Shown here piece after piece: positions 27,901-36,679 of a DNA stretch of 45,714 nt (positions within the stretch are counted from its first letter, which is position 1; every line of letters starts with the position of its first letter). The notes below the pieces were generated by a model. That model ran no database searches. It worked only from the letters and a program-made list of their open reading frames with translations, and was not told where the DNA came from. The translations under genes were made by a program, and so were the position numbers. Origin of the DNA: Anseongella ginsenosidimutans (GTDB taxonomy: Bacteria > Bacteroidota > Bacteroidia > Sphingobacteriales > Sphingobacteriaceae); contig JAJUHF010000010.1 in the NCBI GenBank assembly GCA_029268045.1, positions 1 to 45,714 on the forward strand. Direction: 5' to 3'.

Positions 27901-28106
27901 GTCTTCGGAATATCGAACTGGCCTACACGCTGGCTGCGGACGCGCTGAAAACGCTGGGTGTCCGGTCCATGAGAATTTACGTGGGCGGACAGAACCTGTT
28001 TACCTGGGATAAGCTCCGGATGGGGCACCTGGATCCTGAAAACAACGACCCCATCGGGTATCCCGTAACCAAAATGTTGACTTTCGGCCTAAACGCGTCG
28101 TTTTAA
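24939..28106 (+). CDS. SusC-like TonB-dependent outer-membrane transporter (second)
   Basis: 1055 residues. Signal peptide 1-28 (cleavage after IASAQ region), carboxypeptidase-regulatory-like domain 31-104 (ISGTVTDSVSGTGLPGVSV), TonB-box-like DQVVVVGYG at 110-118, plug (about 122-240; ILIDGVPRDNIRTID, ILKDASATAVFGVRGANG), then the barrel. There is no STN domain, so it transports but does not signal to FecR. It heads the seven-gene plus-strand operon and is divergent from the sigma operon with 218 bp between. Its C-terminal half resembles the third SusC (APIGYSSIPREVYGFSF against APIGYGAVPRVVYSFSG). ATG 24939 and ATG 24945 are both possible starts. The upstream region has only a weak -7 match (GAGATTTG, 24919-24926). 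Confidence 0.96.
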   Translation: MYMKEFNFRSLIGTLCLLFLGPVIASAQKVISGTVTDSVSGTGLPGVSVNVVGALEGVSTDVDGKFQLETRQEEVVLVFSYIGYAEKQIRLAQGELNVQVQLVPSSESLDQVVVVGYGQQKKISVTGAVTSVGTKALRQNSSATLASALAGRLPGLTSIQSGGGQPGRDDATMYLRGAATTNGQSPLILIDGVPRDNIRTIDANEVASVTILKDASATAVFGVRGANGVILITTKRGEAGKTELNISVDQSYTSFTREPERLHSLEYMALRNEAARNDGIVTPPFSEELMAKYANPLLGLDPSDPEYEQKARIRRYMYPDHDYYREYIARYTPQTRINVNASGGTDRVSFFVNAAFLHQGGNLKTEPESQLGYDPSSWMNRYNFRANLDYRISSTLKSFLNLGSYIEQVNMPAAWLYGNDTQWMMRDILYQAQTILPITPGPTTIEGFGVEPGQIVDPGYMDRSAFEIINRMGYRNELRSNLNSTLGLEWDLSELLTPGLSVKGMVSYDSKATTAMQGSKSERLYLAEVNPQTDELSYAVKRSDETLLSLVKGADSRYNINLQGSVNYARTFNGKHDVGGMLLFQRDNWESTAGEIPFNVVGIAARATYGYDNRYLAEINIGYNGSEQFAPDKRFGFFPAFSAGWVISNESFMADSRFITSLKLRASYGKVGNDQMGGARFLYQDNITIGEGPLGSLSRGQGINQGLLGNRSITWEVAEKQNYGVDLSLFQDLSLTFDYFVEQRSKILISRGTVPAFQGVPLGNVPKVNWGIVDNSGYELQLTYHKMLNKDLSLQLNGNYGYNHNTVRFLDEPMRDDSYAYRYRSTGYPLGQAWGYRIDYSNGNGYFNSQEELDAYMENTVYGFGSPRVGDFIYKDLNGDGVVDDKDQAPIGYSSIPREVYGFSFSLGYKSFDFTAFFQGVGKYSSNYAQQGVYEYIIQGTYFDYHKNAWTEERYRNGEKITYPALSTHSTTNHTANDFFIMNRSYLRLRNIELAYTLAADALKTLGVRSMRIYVGGQNLFTWDKLRMGHLDPENNDPIGYPVTKMLTFGLNASF

Positions 28107-28112
28107 CCAAAA

Positions 28113-30014
28113 ATGAAAAGTATGAAATCCGGAACGTTTTCCCTGATCCTTCTGATAAGTACGTTGACTGCCTGCAACAAGGCCTTGGATATGGCGCCCG
28201 ATGGCAAACTTTCCATGGATGAGATCTTTGCGGATAATGACAAAGTAGCAGCGTTCCTGAACAGCTGTTATGCGAATATTCCCGCCAAAGGGGTGCGTTA
28301 TTTTTTCTGGAGCCGCGGGCCAGTCGTCTGGAGTGACGAAGCCTGGGATACGGATGCCGAAGCCGAATCATGGATCATGGCGGGTCGGATGTACAACGGC
28401 GATGCTTCGGCGGCCAATCACCCCATCCTGAACATCAGTGTGGAAGGGGGTAACGGCGACTACTGGGCACGGTATTGGAGCGCGATCCGCAACTGCTCCA
28501 TCTTCATCAGCCGCATCGACCAGGCACAGGTCAATGATCCCGGTGATCGAAGTCGCTGGAAGGCGGAAGCACATCTCCTGCGGGCCTTTTATTATTCCGA
28601 ATTATTGAAATGGTTCGGTTGTGGGCTGCCGATCATGCGGGAACCCTTTGACCTGGATGCGGATTTTTCCGGCGTTACCCGCGCGAGCTATTACGAAGTG
28701 GTCCAATTCATCCTCGAAGATTGCGAGGCGGCCCTGGCTACCGAAGAACTGCCCTGGCGGATCACCAGTAACGCCGAAGCCGGTCGGGTCAACAAGGCAA
28801 TGGCCGAGGCCATCAAATCGAGGATGATCCTGTTTGCAGCCAGCCCCTTGTACAACGAAGGCCAGGACTATTGGCAGGAGGCCTATGAGCTGAACAAAGC
28901 ATCCCTAGCCAATCTGCGCGCCCATGGCTACCAATTATACGACCGGGTGAATTTCCCCCAGACCTATCTTTCCGACGTGGCCTTTATCGGACCGGACAAA
29001 AATGAAAAAGCAGCGTTATATAACGAGTACTTCACCCAGAGCATGGCTTATTCGGCCAATCCCGTGGATCGGGAGACTATTTATCAGAGTCATGAAGGAC
29101 AGGGGAACATCTGGAATATCGACGGGATCGGAGCGCAGGACGGTTACAAAAGCGGGACCTGTCCTTCCCAGGAAATGGTGGACGCTTACGAGACCATAGA
29201 CGGGATGACGGTCCTGGATCTGGCACAGCCTTACCTCGATGAAAAACATCTTCAACCCAATTACAACCCGGCCAATACCTTATACGATCCGCAGCAACCC
29301 TATGCCAACCGGGATCCACGCTTTTACGCGTCCATTTATTACAACGGTTCCAAAAGGAAAGCATTCTGGAATTTTACGGAGTCGCCAGAATCGCATGAGA
29401 ATTATCCGGCTCCCATCGGTAACCGCACGCGTGTGATCGCAACCTATGTGGGAGAGCCGCAAACGGGTTTGCACGAATCCACCAGAAAGGCAACCCGGAC
29501 CGGGTACTTCCAGCGCAAATTTCTTCACCCCAATTCCGGCAGTGACAACCCCGTTCCGGGTGCCCATTGGAAACTTTTCCGTTTGGGAGAGGTAATCTTG
29601 AATTTTGCCGAAGCGGCAGCCGAGGCAGGGCATGCCACCGAAGCGATCGCGGCGGTCAACGAGATCCGGGCGCGTGTCGGAATGCCGCCCATCCCTCCGT
29701 CCCTTAGCGGGGAAGAACTCATCCGGCGGATACGCCATGAGCGGCGCGTGGAACTGGCTTTTGAGGAAAACCGATATTTCGACCTACGACGTTGGACCTC
29801 ACCCGAAGGGGATCTTTCGGCCACCGATAAATGGATTACGGCAGCGGAAATCACCCGGAACAGCGACGGCAGCTATTCCTATGGACGAAAAACAGTCCGG
29901 GATGTGGAACGGCGATGCTACACGAATAAATTTCTGAAAGTACCCGTTCCGCTGGACGAGGTAAACCGGATTCTGGGGATCACCGGAGAGAACTGGCAAA
30001 ACCCCGGTTGGTAA
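28113..30014 (+). CDS. SusD-like outer-membrane lipoprotein (second)
   Basis: 633 residues, long for SusD. Lipoprotein signal with lipobox LTAC (Cys21) in MKSMKSGTFSLILLISTLTAC. SusD landmarks are ALDMAPDGKLSMDEIFADN, the helical HLLRAFYYSELLKWFGCGLP, and the C-terminal LFRLGEVILNFAEAAAEAG, VNEIRARVGMPPIP and RHERRVELAFEENRYFDLRRW. It should bind glycan at the cell surface and cap the SusC encoded 6 bp upstream. It is a diverged relative of the third SusD (same ACNK-LD-DGK start and same NRDPRFYASIYYNG block), so the two pairs probably arose by duplication. Confidence 0.95.
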   Translation: MKSMKSGTFSLILLISTLTACNKALDMAPDGKLSMDEIFADNDKVAAFLNSCYANIPAKGVRYFFWSRGPVVWSDEAWDTDAEAESWIMAGRMYNGDASAANHPILNISVEGGNGDYWARYWSAIRNCSIFISRIDQAQVNDPGDRSRWKAEAHLLRAFYYSELLKWFGCGLPIMREPFDLDADFSGVTRASYYEVVQFILEDCEAALATEELPWRITSNAEAGRVNKAMAEAIKSRMILFAASPLYNEGQDYWQEAYELNKASLANLRAHGYQLYDRVNFPQTYLSDVAFIGPDKNEKAALYNEYFTQSMAYSANPVDRETIYQSHEGQGNIWNIDGIGAQDGYKSGTCPSQEMVDAYETIDGMTVLDLAQPYLDEKHLQPNYNPANTLYDPQQPYANRDPRFYASIYYNGSKRKAFWNFTESPESHENYPAPIGNRTRVIATYVGEPQTGLHESTRKATRTGYFQRKFLHPNSGSDNPVPGAHWKLFRLGEVILNFAEAAAEAGHATEAIAAVNEIRARVGMPPIPPSLSGEELIRRIRHERRVELAFEENRYFDLRRWTSPEGDLSATDKWITAAEITRNSDGSYSYGRKTVRDVERRCYTNKFLKVPVPLDEVNRILGITGENWQNPGW

Positions 30015-30046
30015 ACATCGATGGAAAATAATTAAGGACCAGCCAT

Positions 30047-33000
30047 ATGATACCGAAGATAATAGTAACCTGCAGGATCTTCTTTGTAATTGCCCTGTTG
30101 TATCCGGCGGGAAGTGTGTTTTCCCAAAACCTGGCCGACTCCGTCCAGGGCCGGGTGCGCGACGCATGGGGAGCCCCCCTGCCGGGAATAGCGATCCGTT
30201 CTGAAAATGGACTAAACGGGACTTCCACCGATCGGAACGGAAGATTCGTAATGGCGGTGAGCGATCGGAGCAGCTCCCTGATCTTCTCCGGAAAGGGTTA
30301 TCTCAGCCGGGAAATCCCCATTGAAACCAATAAGGAACTGGATGTCCGGCTAGAGGCAGACGTACACCGGACCGATGAGGTGGTGGACCTGGGATATAGT
30401 TCACAGCGCCGTGGAGCGGTATCGGGGTCGGTGGCTACAGTCAGCGGGGAAGAGTTGGAACGCGCGCCGGTTGCCAATCTCAGCCAGGCATTCGCGGGGC
30501 GGTTCGCCGGTCTCTTTACCCAGGAAACGTATTCGGAACTCTCCCGTGCTAATACGGATCTTTTTGTGCGTGGTATTTCCGCCGGCCGGATAAATGAACC
30601 ATTGGTTGTCATTGACGGAATCGTTTGTTCCTATCAGAGCAACGAAACCCTGGAGTACATTTCGGCCAATGAGATTGAGTCCGTTTCGGTGCTTAAAGAT
30701 GCAGCTTCCCAGGCGCTGTATGGGATCCAGGGCGCCAACGGGGTGATCGTAATTACGACCAAACGGGGGCAGAAGGGCCCCTTGCGGATCACCGGCCGGC
30801 TGGATCAATCCCTGCAGGAGGTTACCACCCGGCCCACCTATTTCAGTTCAGCCGAATACGCCGAACTGAGAAATCAGGCTGCGGAAAACGATGGGGTGTC
30901 TCCGCCATTTTCTGCCGAAGAGATCGCACACTATCGCAACGGCGACCGTCCCGACCTTTACCCGGATAATAATTGGTACAATCGCTTTATGAAAGACTTT
31001 GCATCCATGCAGCGGCTGGGCGTAAACCTCAGCGGCGGCAATGACAAGGTCCAGTTCTTTTCCAACCTGAATCTCATGCATCAGGGAGGTCAGTTCAAAA
31101 CAGAACAAAATGCGTATAATCCGGCGCCCCGTAATATCTGGGTGAATTACCGATCCAACGTGGACATGAACCTGAACCGGTACCTGCGCGGTTTTGTCCG
31201 TCTAAGCGGAAATGTCAAAAGAGAACACACGCCCGGGGAGGGGAACGCGACAATTTACAGCAGTATTTTCCAGCTTCCCCCCACGATGTACGGACCGCTT
31301 ACGTCGGATGGCCAGGTAATCACTACACAAAAAGTAACCTCCCCCACCTATGGGATGCTGAACCGGACCGGATACATAAACCATACCGTTACCAATACGA
31401 CTTCCCAGTTTGGACTTGATCTCAACCTGGGTTTTCTCACCCCGGGCCTGAACCTGACCGGAATATTTGCCTATCAGACCAATTCAGTGGGAAGCATGCG
31501 GACCACCCAGGACTACGAACGCTGGATGCGCGATGAAAATGCCGGGGACCTTTCCTTTGTCAAGAAGGGGGATCAATTGAATACGCCCTTGTCCTATAGC
31601 AAAAGCCACCTTTTTTATTACCGGCTTACCTACCGGGCGGCACTGGAATACGAACGGAATTTCGGCAAGCACGAGCTGGGCGGGCTGGCTTACCTGTTTT
31701 ATCAGAATCTCACCAAGAACCATACTTCCAGCCCGGAGCTTCTTCCCTACAACCGGCTGAGTTCCGGCGTGGAGTTGCGATACGGTTACGACAACCGGTA
31801 CTTCCTGCGCGGGGTAATCGGCTATTCGGGCTCGGAGCAGTATGCACGCAATACGCGCTATACCGCAACGCCTGCTGTTTCCGCGGCCTGGGTAGTGTCC
31901 AACGAAGATTTTATGGATCAATCCAACTGGCTCAGCCAACTGAAGCTCCGGGCTGCCTGGGGTCGGACTGCCAACGACCAAAGCGGCCTGGGACGTTACG
32001 CTTACCTGGACCATGTAACCGTCAGCGGCGGCGGACCGATTGGATCGCTGCAATACATCGTGAATGAGAATCAGATCGGAAATCCGAATATTGCTGCCGA
32101 ACTATCCACAAAACAAAATCTGGGACTGGATGTGGGATTATTCAATGCGGTTACCCTGACGGTCGATCTCTTTCGGGAGCGGATGGAAAACATGGTGGTG
32201 AACGCGACCGGGACCATTCCGACCTACCAGGGTGTCCCGCTGGAATTTTATCCGGCTGTAAATGCCGGGGTGTTCGAAAACAAGGGATATGAAATATCGG
32301 CCCAGTTTGTAAAGTCCCTGAACAGCTCACTCCGCGTCCATGCCGGAGGCATGTTCACCTATGCCAAAAATACGTTGATTGACCGGGGTGAAGCGGTACG
32401 CACCGACGATTATGCCTACACCCGATGGGAGGAGGGGTATTCGGTTGGGCAGCAGTTTGGCTACCTGGTGGACTACAGTAACGGGAACGGAATGTTTAAC
32501 TCGGAGGAAGAGCTGTCCGGTAGTGGTTTGGAATACGATTTCGGTGATCCCCGCGTGGGAGATTTGATCTATCGTGATCTGAACCAGGACGGCCGCATCG
32601 ACGAGCGGGACAAGGCGCCTATCGGATATGGAGCTGTACCCCGCGTCGTATACAGCTTTTCGGGCGGACTTAGTTTCCGGTCTTTTGATCTGCATATTTT
32701 GTTTCAGGGGCTGGCCCGGTATTCGACGATCCTGGGCGGAACGGGAATCTGGGAAACCGACTACGACGGCGTATTCGGCTCGCTCCATCGCCGTGCCTGG
32801 ACCCGGGAGCGCTATGAAAACGGTGAGCGGATTACCTGGCCGGCGCTTTCACTGGAGAAAACGGTAAACCATGAACCGAGCGACTTCGTTAATTTCGACC
32901 GATCCTACCTTCGGCTCAAGAACCTCGAGCTGGGATATACCCTTCCCGCTAGCTCCGCGCAGGCAATTTCGGCGGAAAAGATCCGGGTGATACTGAGCGG

Positions 33001-33118
33001 GCAAAACCTGCTGACTTGGGATAAAATGAAATCGGCGGATTTCGGGCCCGAAGGAGGCGGATATACCGCATTTCCGGTATACCGGGTATACAGCTTAGGC
33101 GTAAACGTAATATTCTAG
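30047..33118 (+). CDS. SusC-like TonB-dependent outer-membrane transporter (third)
   Basis: 1023 residues. Signal peptide 1-27 (ending SVFSQ), carboxypeptidase-regulatory-like domain about 33-105 (VQGRVRDAWGAPLPGIAI), plug about 122-235 (PLVVIDGIVCSYQSNETLE, VLKDAASQALYGIQGANGV), then the barrel. The TonB-box region reads DEVVDLGYS instead of the common DEVVVVGYG, a departure that could weaken or change TonB coupling. No STN domain. It starts 32 bp after the second susD and ends 3 bp before the third susD, so it belongs to the same operon. It is paralogous to the SusC at 24939. Confidence 0.95.
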   Translation: MIPKIIVTCRIFFVIALLYPAGSVFSQNLADSVQGRVRDAWGAPLPGIAIRSENGLNGTSTDRNGRFVMAVSDRSSSLIFSGKGYLSREIPIETNKELDVRLEADVHRTDEVVDLGYSSQRRGAVSGSVATVSGEELERAPVANLSQAFAGRFAGLFTQETYSELSRANTDLFVRGISAGRINEPLVVIDGIVCSYQSNETLEYISANEIESVSVLKDAASQALYGIQGANGVIVITTKRGQKGPLRITGRLDQSLQEVTTRPTYFSSAEYAELRNQAAENDGVSPPFSAEEIAHYRNGDRPDLYPDNNWYNRFMKDFASMQRLGVNLSGGNDKVQFFSNLNLMHQGGQFKTEQNAYNPAPRNIWVNYRSNVDMNLNRYLRGFVRLSGNVKREHTPGEGNATIYSSIFQLPPTMYGPLTSDGQVITTQKVTSPTYGMLNRTGYINHTVTNTTSQFGLDLNLGFLTPGLNLTGIFAYQTNSVGSMRTTQDYERWMRDENAGDLSFVKKGDQLNTPLSYSKSHLFYYRLTYRAALEYERNFGKHELGGLAYLFYQNLTKNHTSSPELLPYNRLSSGVELRYGYDNRYFLRGVIGYSGSEQYARNTRYTATPAVSAAWVVSNEDFMDQSNWLSQLKLRAAWGRTANDQSGLGRYAYLDHVTVSGGGPIGSLQYIVNENQIGNPNIAAELSTKQNLGLDVGLFNAVTLTVDLFRERMENMVVNATGTIPTYQGVPLEFYPAVNAGVFENKGYEISAQFVKSLNSSLRVHAGGMFTYAKNTLIDRGEAVRTDDYAYTRWEEGYSVGQQFGYLVDYSNGNGMFNSEEELSGSGLEYDFGDPRVGDLIYRDLNQDGRIDERDKAPIGYGAVPRVVYSFSGGLSFRSFDLHILFQGLARYSTILGGTGIWETDYDGVFGSLHRRAWTRERYENGERITWPALSLEKTVNHEPSDFVNFDRSYLRLKNLELGYTLPASSAQAISAEKIRVILSGQNLLTWDKMKSADFGPEGGGYTAFPVYRVYSLGVNVIF

Positions 33119-33121
33119 CAT

Positions 33122-34891
33122 ATGAAGCATTCCAAGATAGTTTCAATCGTAATCCTGGCCTCGGTTCTGCTTGTTTCCTGTAACAAGCAGCTGGACCTGC
33201 CGTCCGACGGCCGCATTACCATGGACCAGGTGTTCAGCGATTACAACCGCACACGGGGTTATCTGAATTCATGTTACGGACACCTTCCTCCGCCGGCAAT
33301 CGACCGGGCTTCCTTCACCGATGAAGCCCAGCATGTGGACGACGTGTTGCCGGGCTCTGCTTTCAGTAACTGGTACAACGGGAATGTGACGGCGGTCAAC
33401 TATCATCAGAATTCGGCCGATGGCAGCCCCTGGGCTCAACTGTTTGAAGGAATCCGGAAATGCAATGTGTTTATCGAAAACATCGGCACGGCCACCGTAC
33501 ACGCTTCGGAAGAAGAAAAAGCCGGATGGACCGCGCAGGCGCGTACATTGCGTGCCCTGTATTATTTGCAACTGATCAAACGCTATGGAGGGGTACCCAT
33601 TTTTACCACCCCCCTCGACACGGAGCATGATTTTTCACAAGACCGAAGAGCCTCCTTCGCGGAAGTTGTGCAATTTATCCTTCAGGACTGCGACGCGGCG
33701 CTGGCCGTGCCGGCCACCCGGCAGGGATTTCCGTGGGAAGTGTATGATAACCAGTATGGGATCATGACACGGGCCGTAGCTTACGCCATCAAATCACAGG
33801 CGGTCACCTATGCCGCGAGCCCGCTGTGGTCCGACGGCACCTTTACCTGGGAAGACGCAACAAGGATCAATGCGGAAGCGCTCTCCGAGTGCCTGGCGCA
33901 TGACTACCGTCTTTTCGACGTTCCGCCTTCTCCGGGAACCGCCCAGAATGCCTATGCCCTTTATTTTTTCACCTCCTCAGACGATCAGCGGGCGGTGGAT
34001 AAGGAAACGATTTACCACGCCGGCAACCAGCTGTCTATCTGGCGGGATGCCGGTCTGCCGACCAACGACGGAATGGACCGGGCAGGACCCTCTCCCACCC
34101 AGGAGCTGGTCGACAGCTACGAAATGGCCAATGGGGAAGCGCCGATTACGGGCTATTCCGACGACAACCGCTTGGCTCCCATCGTCAATCCCGCCTCCGG
34201 ATACGACCCGGACAACCCGTATGAAGGGCGGGATCCCCGGTTCTACGCCTCGATCTACTACAATGGCGCCCTCCGGTATCTGAATCAACCGGCAGGGAGA
34301 AAAGTGGAAACCTTTGTGGGAGGGCAGGAAGGCATTTCGTCGCAGAACCGGCAGCATACCCGGACGGGATATTACCTCCGGAAGTTCAATAATTTTCAAT
34401 CCGGACTGAATAATGAAGCCGACGGCGCCGTTCGGTTATTCCGGCTGGCGGAACTCTACCTGAACTTCGCCGAATCGGCTTATCAGTCGGTAGGGCCGGA
34501 TGTGCCGGTAAACCTGGGGGATTTTTCCATGAGCGCCCGCGACGCGGTCAGTGCGGTCCGGGAACGAGCTGGCATGCCTCCCTTTCCGGCGGGAATGTCC
34601 AAGGAGGATTTTGAAAAAAAATATCGGAACGAAAGGCGCGTGGAGCTGGCTTTTGAGGAACATCGCTTCTTCGACGTACGGCGCTGGAAGATCCTCGATG
34701 AAACCGATCGCTTCGTCACCGGAATGCGCATCAGAAAAAACGGGGATGAATTGAATTACGAACGGTTCCGGTTTGAAAATCGCCAGAGTTCCGCGGACAA
34801 ATACCTGATGTATCCCATTGACCAGGACGAGGTCAATAAAATCAGGGGTCTTACCGGCGAGAACTGGCAAAACCCGGGCTGGCTGGACTAG
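33122..34891 (+). CDS. SusD-like outer-membrane lipoprotein (third)
   Basis: 589 residues. Lipoprotein signal MKHSKIVSIVILASVLLVSC with lipobox LVSC (Cys20). SusD landmarks are KQLDLPSDGRITMDQVFSD, QARTLRALYYLQLIKRYGGV, FRLAELYLNFAESAYQ, VSAVRERAGMPPFPAGM and RNERRVELAFEEHRFFDVRRW. It starts 3 bp after its SusC partner and ends 6 bp before the GH99-like gene. It shares with the second SusD the N-terminal pattern and the GRDPRFYASIYYNG block but is well diverged, so it may prefer a different oligosaccharide. Confidence 0.95.
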   Translation: MKHSKIVSIVILASVLLVSCNKQLDLPSDGRITMDQVFSDYNRTRGYLNSCYGHLPPPAIDRASFTDEAQHVDDVLPGSAFSNWYNGNVTAVNYHQNSADGSPWAQLFEGIRKCNVFIENIGTATVHASEEEKAGWTAQARTLRALYYLQLIKRYGGVPIFTTPLDTEHDFSQDRRASFAEVVQFILQDCDAALAVPATRQGFPWEVYDNQYGIMTRAVAYAIKSQAVTYAASPLWSDGTFTWEDATRINAEALSECLAHDYRLFDVPPSPGTAQNAYALYFFTSSDDQRAVDKETIYHAGNQLSIWRDAGLPTNDGMDRAGPSPTQELVDSYEMANGEAPITGYSDDNRLAPIVNPASGYDPDNPYEGRDPRFYASIYYNGALRYLNQPAGRKVETFVGGQEGISSQNRQHTRTGYYLRKFNNFQSGLNNEADGAVRLFRLAELYLNFAESAYQSVGPDVPVNLGDFSMSARDAVSAVRERAGMPPFPAGMSKEDFEKKYRNERRVELAFEEHRFFDVRRWKILDETDRFVTGMRIRKNGDELNYERFRFENRQSSADKYLMYPIDQDEVNKIRGLTGENWQNPGWLD

Positions 34892-34897
34892 TACGCT

Positions 34898-36679
34898 ATG
34901 ATGAATCCAATGAAATTCCTAACGACCTTACTGCTTATTCTACTGATGACCTGTCCACCGAATCGTGCCCAGGAGCTTACCGAAGCGGGAGCGCCTGCAG
35001 ATACGGCGGTCCACTGGCAGGCTCTGGGAGGTGTGGACGGCCTGGGACGGGTTTTGCCAAGCCATGAAGAGGTGGGCGGCCTTCGGCAGAACCGCCACGT
35101 GGCCATGTTTTATTTTCTATGGCACGGCGACGGTACGTCTCCCCGCCAGTGGGACCTGAGCAAGATCATAAGCCGGCATCCCGAAGTACTGAACGACTTT
35201 GATAACCCGAACTGGGGCGGTGGAGGCATGTACTACTGGGCGGAGCCCCTGTATGGATATTACCGGGCCGACGACTACTGGGTTCACCTGCGGAGTATGC
35301 AGTTGCTGACCGATGCCGGGGTGGATCTGGTAGTTATCGACGCGACCAACCGCCTGATCTACGCTGAACGGGCCAATGTGCTGATGGAAGCCATGGAAGC
35401 GATCCGCGCGCAGGGACGCCAGCCTCCCCGGATCGTGTTTTACACCAATACGGCTTCGGGGGAAACGATGCAGCGGATCTATGAGCAGTTTTATAAAGAG
35501 GATGCGCCTTACCGGCATCCGGCATGCTGGTTTTACCTGGATGGGAAACCGCTGGTGATCGGGCATTCCGCCGAAGCCGCGGGAACAGATTACGCGGATT
35601 TCTTTACGATCCGTGAATCGCAGTGGCCCACGGAAGCACAGAAAGTCAACGGCTGGCCCTGGATATCTTTCCAGCGGCCACAGCGGGTGCATGTGAATCA
35701 CCGGGGAGAACCCGAGATTATCAATGTGTCGGTTGCCCAGCATCCCAATCCCACGGCCGGGATGGGTGGATCGGCCTTTTACGGAAATAAGGACAATTGG
35801 GGGAGAAGCTACCGGAACGGCTCAGCCGGAAACCCCGTGGAGGATATAATTTATGGATATAATTTTCAGGAACAATGGGATGTCGCGCTCCGGCACGAGG
35901 TCCCCTTTGTGTTTGTGACGGGATGGAATGAGTGGGTGGCTGGCAAATTCCCCAGTCACGATGATAATCCGGAACATTCCTGGTTCTGCGATCAGGCCAG
36001 TCCGGAATACAGCCGCGATATTGAGCCCACCCGCGCGGCCGGTATCAAGGATCACTATTACATGCAACTGGTAAGCAACATCCGCCGGTACAAAGGGATG
36101 CCTGCCGTCAGACCTTTGGACAAGCCGCGTACCATCCGCAGCCTTCGGGACTGGGGGCGGGTGAGGGCGCTCTACCGCGACTATACCCGAGATACCCGGC
36201 CGCGTAAGCATCCGGGCGCCCAGTCCGAACCGCGCACGGTATATGTTGACACGACCGGCCGGAACGACTTTGACCGATTAAAGGTGGCACGGGACCGGGA
36301 CAATGTCTATTTTTATGCCCAAACCGTTGATCCGGTAAGCCCCGTAGGTGGCAGTAATTGGATGCGTCTGTACCTGGATGCCGACCGTGACCCGAAATCC
36401 GGATGGAACGGCTACGACTTCCGGATCAGCAGCGGCCACCGTTTGGAGCAATACCGGGAGGGCGCCTGGGTGGAGATCGCGCTTCTCGATTACCTGGTGG
36501 AGCAGAATGAAATGATGATCACCCTTCCCCGAAAGCTGGTCCCTTCGTTTGCAGGCACGCTGAACTTCGAGTTCAAGTGGTCCGACAATATGCAGGACGA
36601 AGAGGATCCGCTGGATTGGTATATTCACGGCGATGTGGCGCCCGGCGGTCGTTTTAATTTTATTGTTCATGAAAATTAG
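34898..36679 (+). CDS. secreted GH99-like (GH71/GH99-type) protein with CBM9-like domain
   Basis: 593 residues. A signal peptide follows one of three clustered start codons (34898, 34901, 34910; MKFLTTLLLILLMTC, cleavage near NRAQ). About 65-400 resemble the GH99/GH71/WbsX TIM-barrel group: HVAMFYFLWHG, YYWAEPLYGYYRADD, LLTDAGVDLVVIDATN, GYNFQEQWDVAL (Glu325) and VTGWNEWVAGK (Glu345), with RDIEPTR following. These two glutamates are candidate catalytic residues. About 440-593 form a CBM9-like beta-sandwich (DRDNVYFYAQT, WMRLYLDADRD, FEFKWSDNMQ). It is a close paralogue of the C-terminal half of the next protein, whose gene overlaps this one by 11 bp. GH99 enzymes act on alpha-mannosides, but this family is distant, so substrate is open. 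Confidence 0.75.
   Translation: MMNPMKFLTTLLLILLMTCPPNRAQELTEAGAPADTAVHWQALGGVDGLGRVLPSHEEVGGLRQNRHVAMFYFLWHGDGTSPRQWDLSKIISRHPEVLNDFDNPNWGGGGMYYWAEPLYGYYRADDYWVHLRSMQLLTDAGVDLVVIDATNRLIYAERANVLMEAMEAIRAQGRQPPRIVFYTNTASGETMQRIYEQFYKEDAPYRHPACWFYLDGKPLVIGHSAEAAGTDYADFFTIRESQWPTEAQKVNGWPWISFQRPQRVHVNHRGEPEIINVSVAQHPNPTAGMGGSAFYGNKDNWGRSYRNGSAGNPVEDIIYGYNFQEQWDVALRHEVPFVFVTGWNEWVAGKFPSHDDNPEHSWFCDQASPEYSRDIEPTRAAGIKDHYYMQLVSNIRRYKGMPAVRPLDKPRTIRSLRDWGRVRALYRDYTRDTRPRKHPGAQSEPRTVYVDTTGRNDFDRLKVARDRDNVYFYAQTVDPVSPVGGSNWMRLYLDADRDPKSGWNGYDFRISSGHRLEQYREGAWVEIALLDYLVEQNEMMITLPRKLVPSFAGTLNFEFKWSDNMQDEEDPLDWYIHGDVAPGGRFNFIVHEN

Noticed and set aside
36633-36668. Upstream ATG at 36633 for the fusion protein
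   Set aside because: It gives a 47-bp overlap with the previous gene and places an extra hydrophobic segment before a normal signal peptide that starts at 36669.
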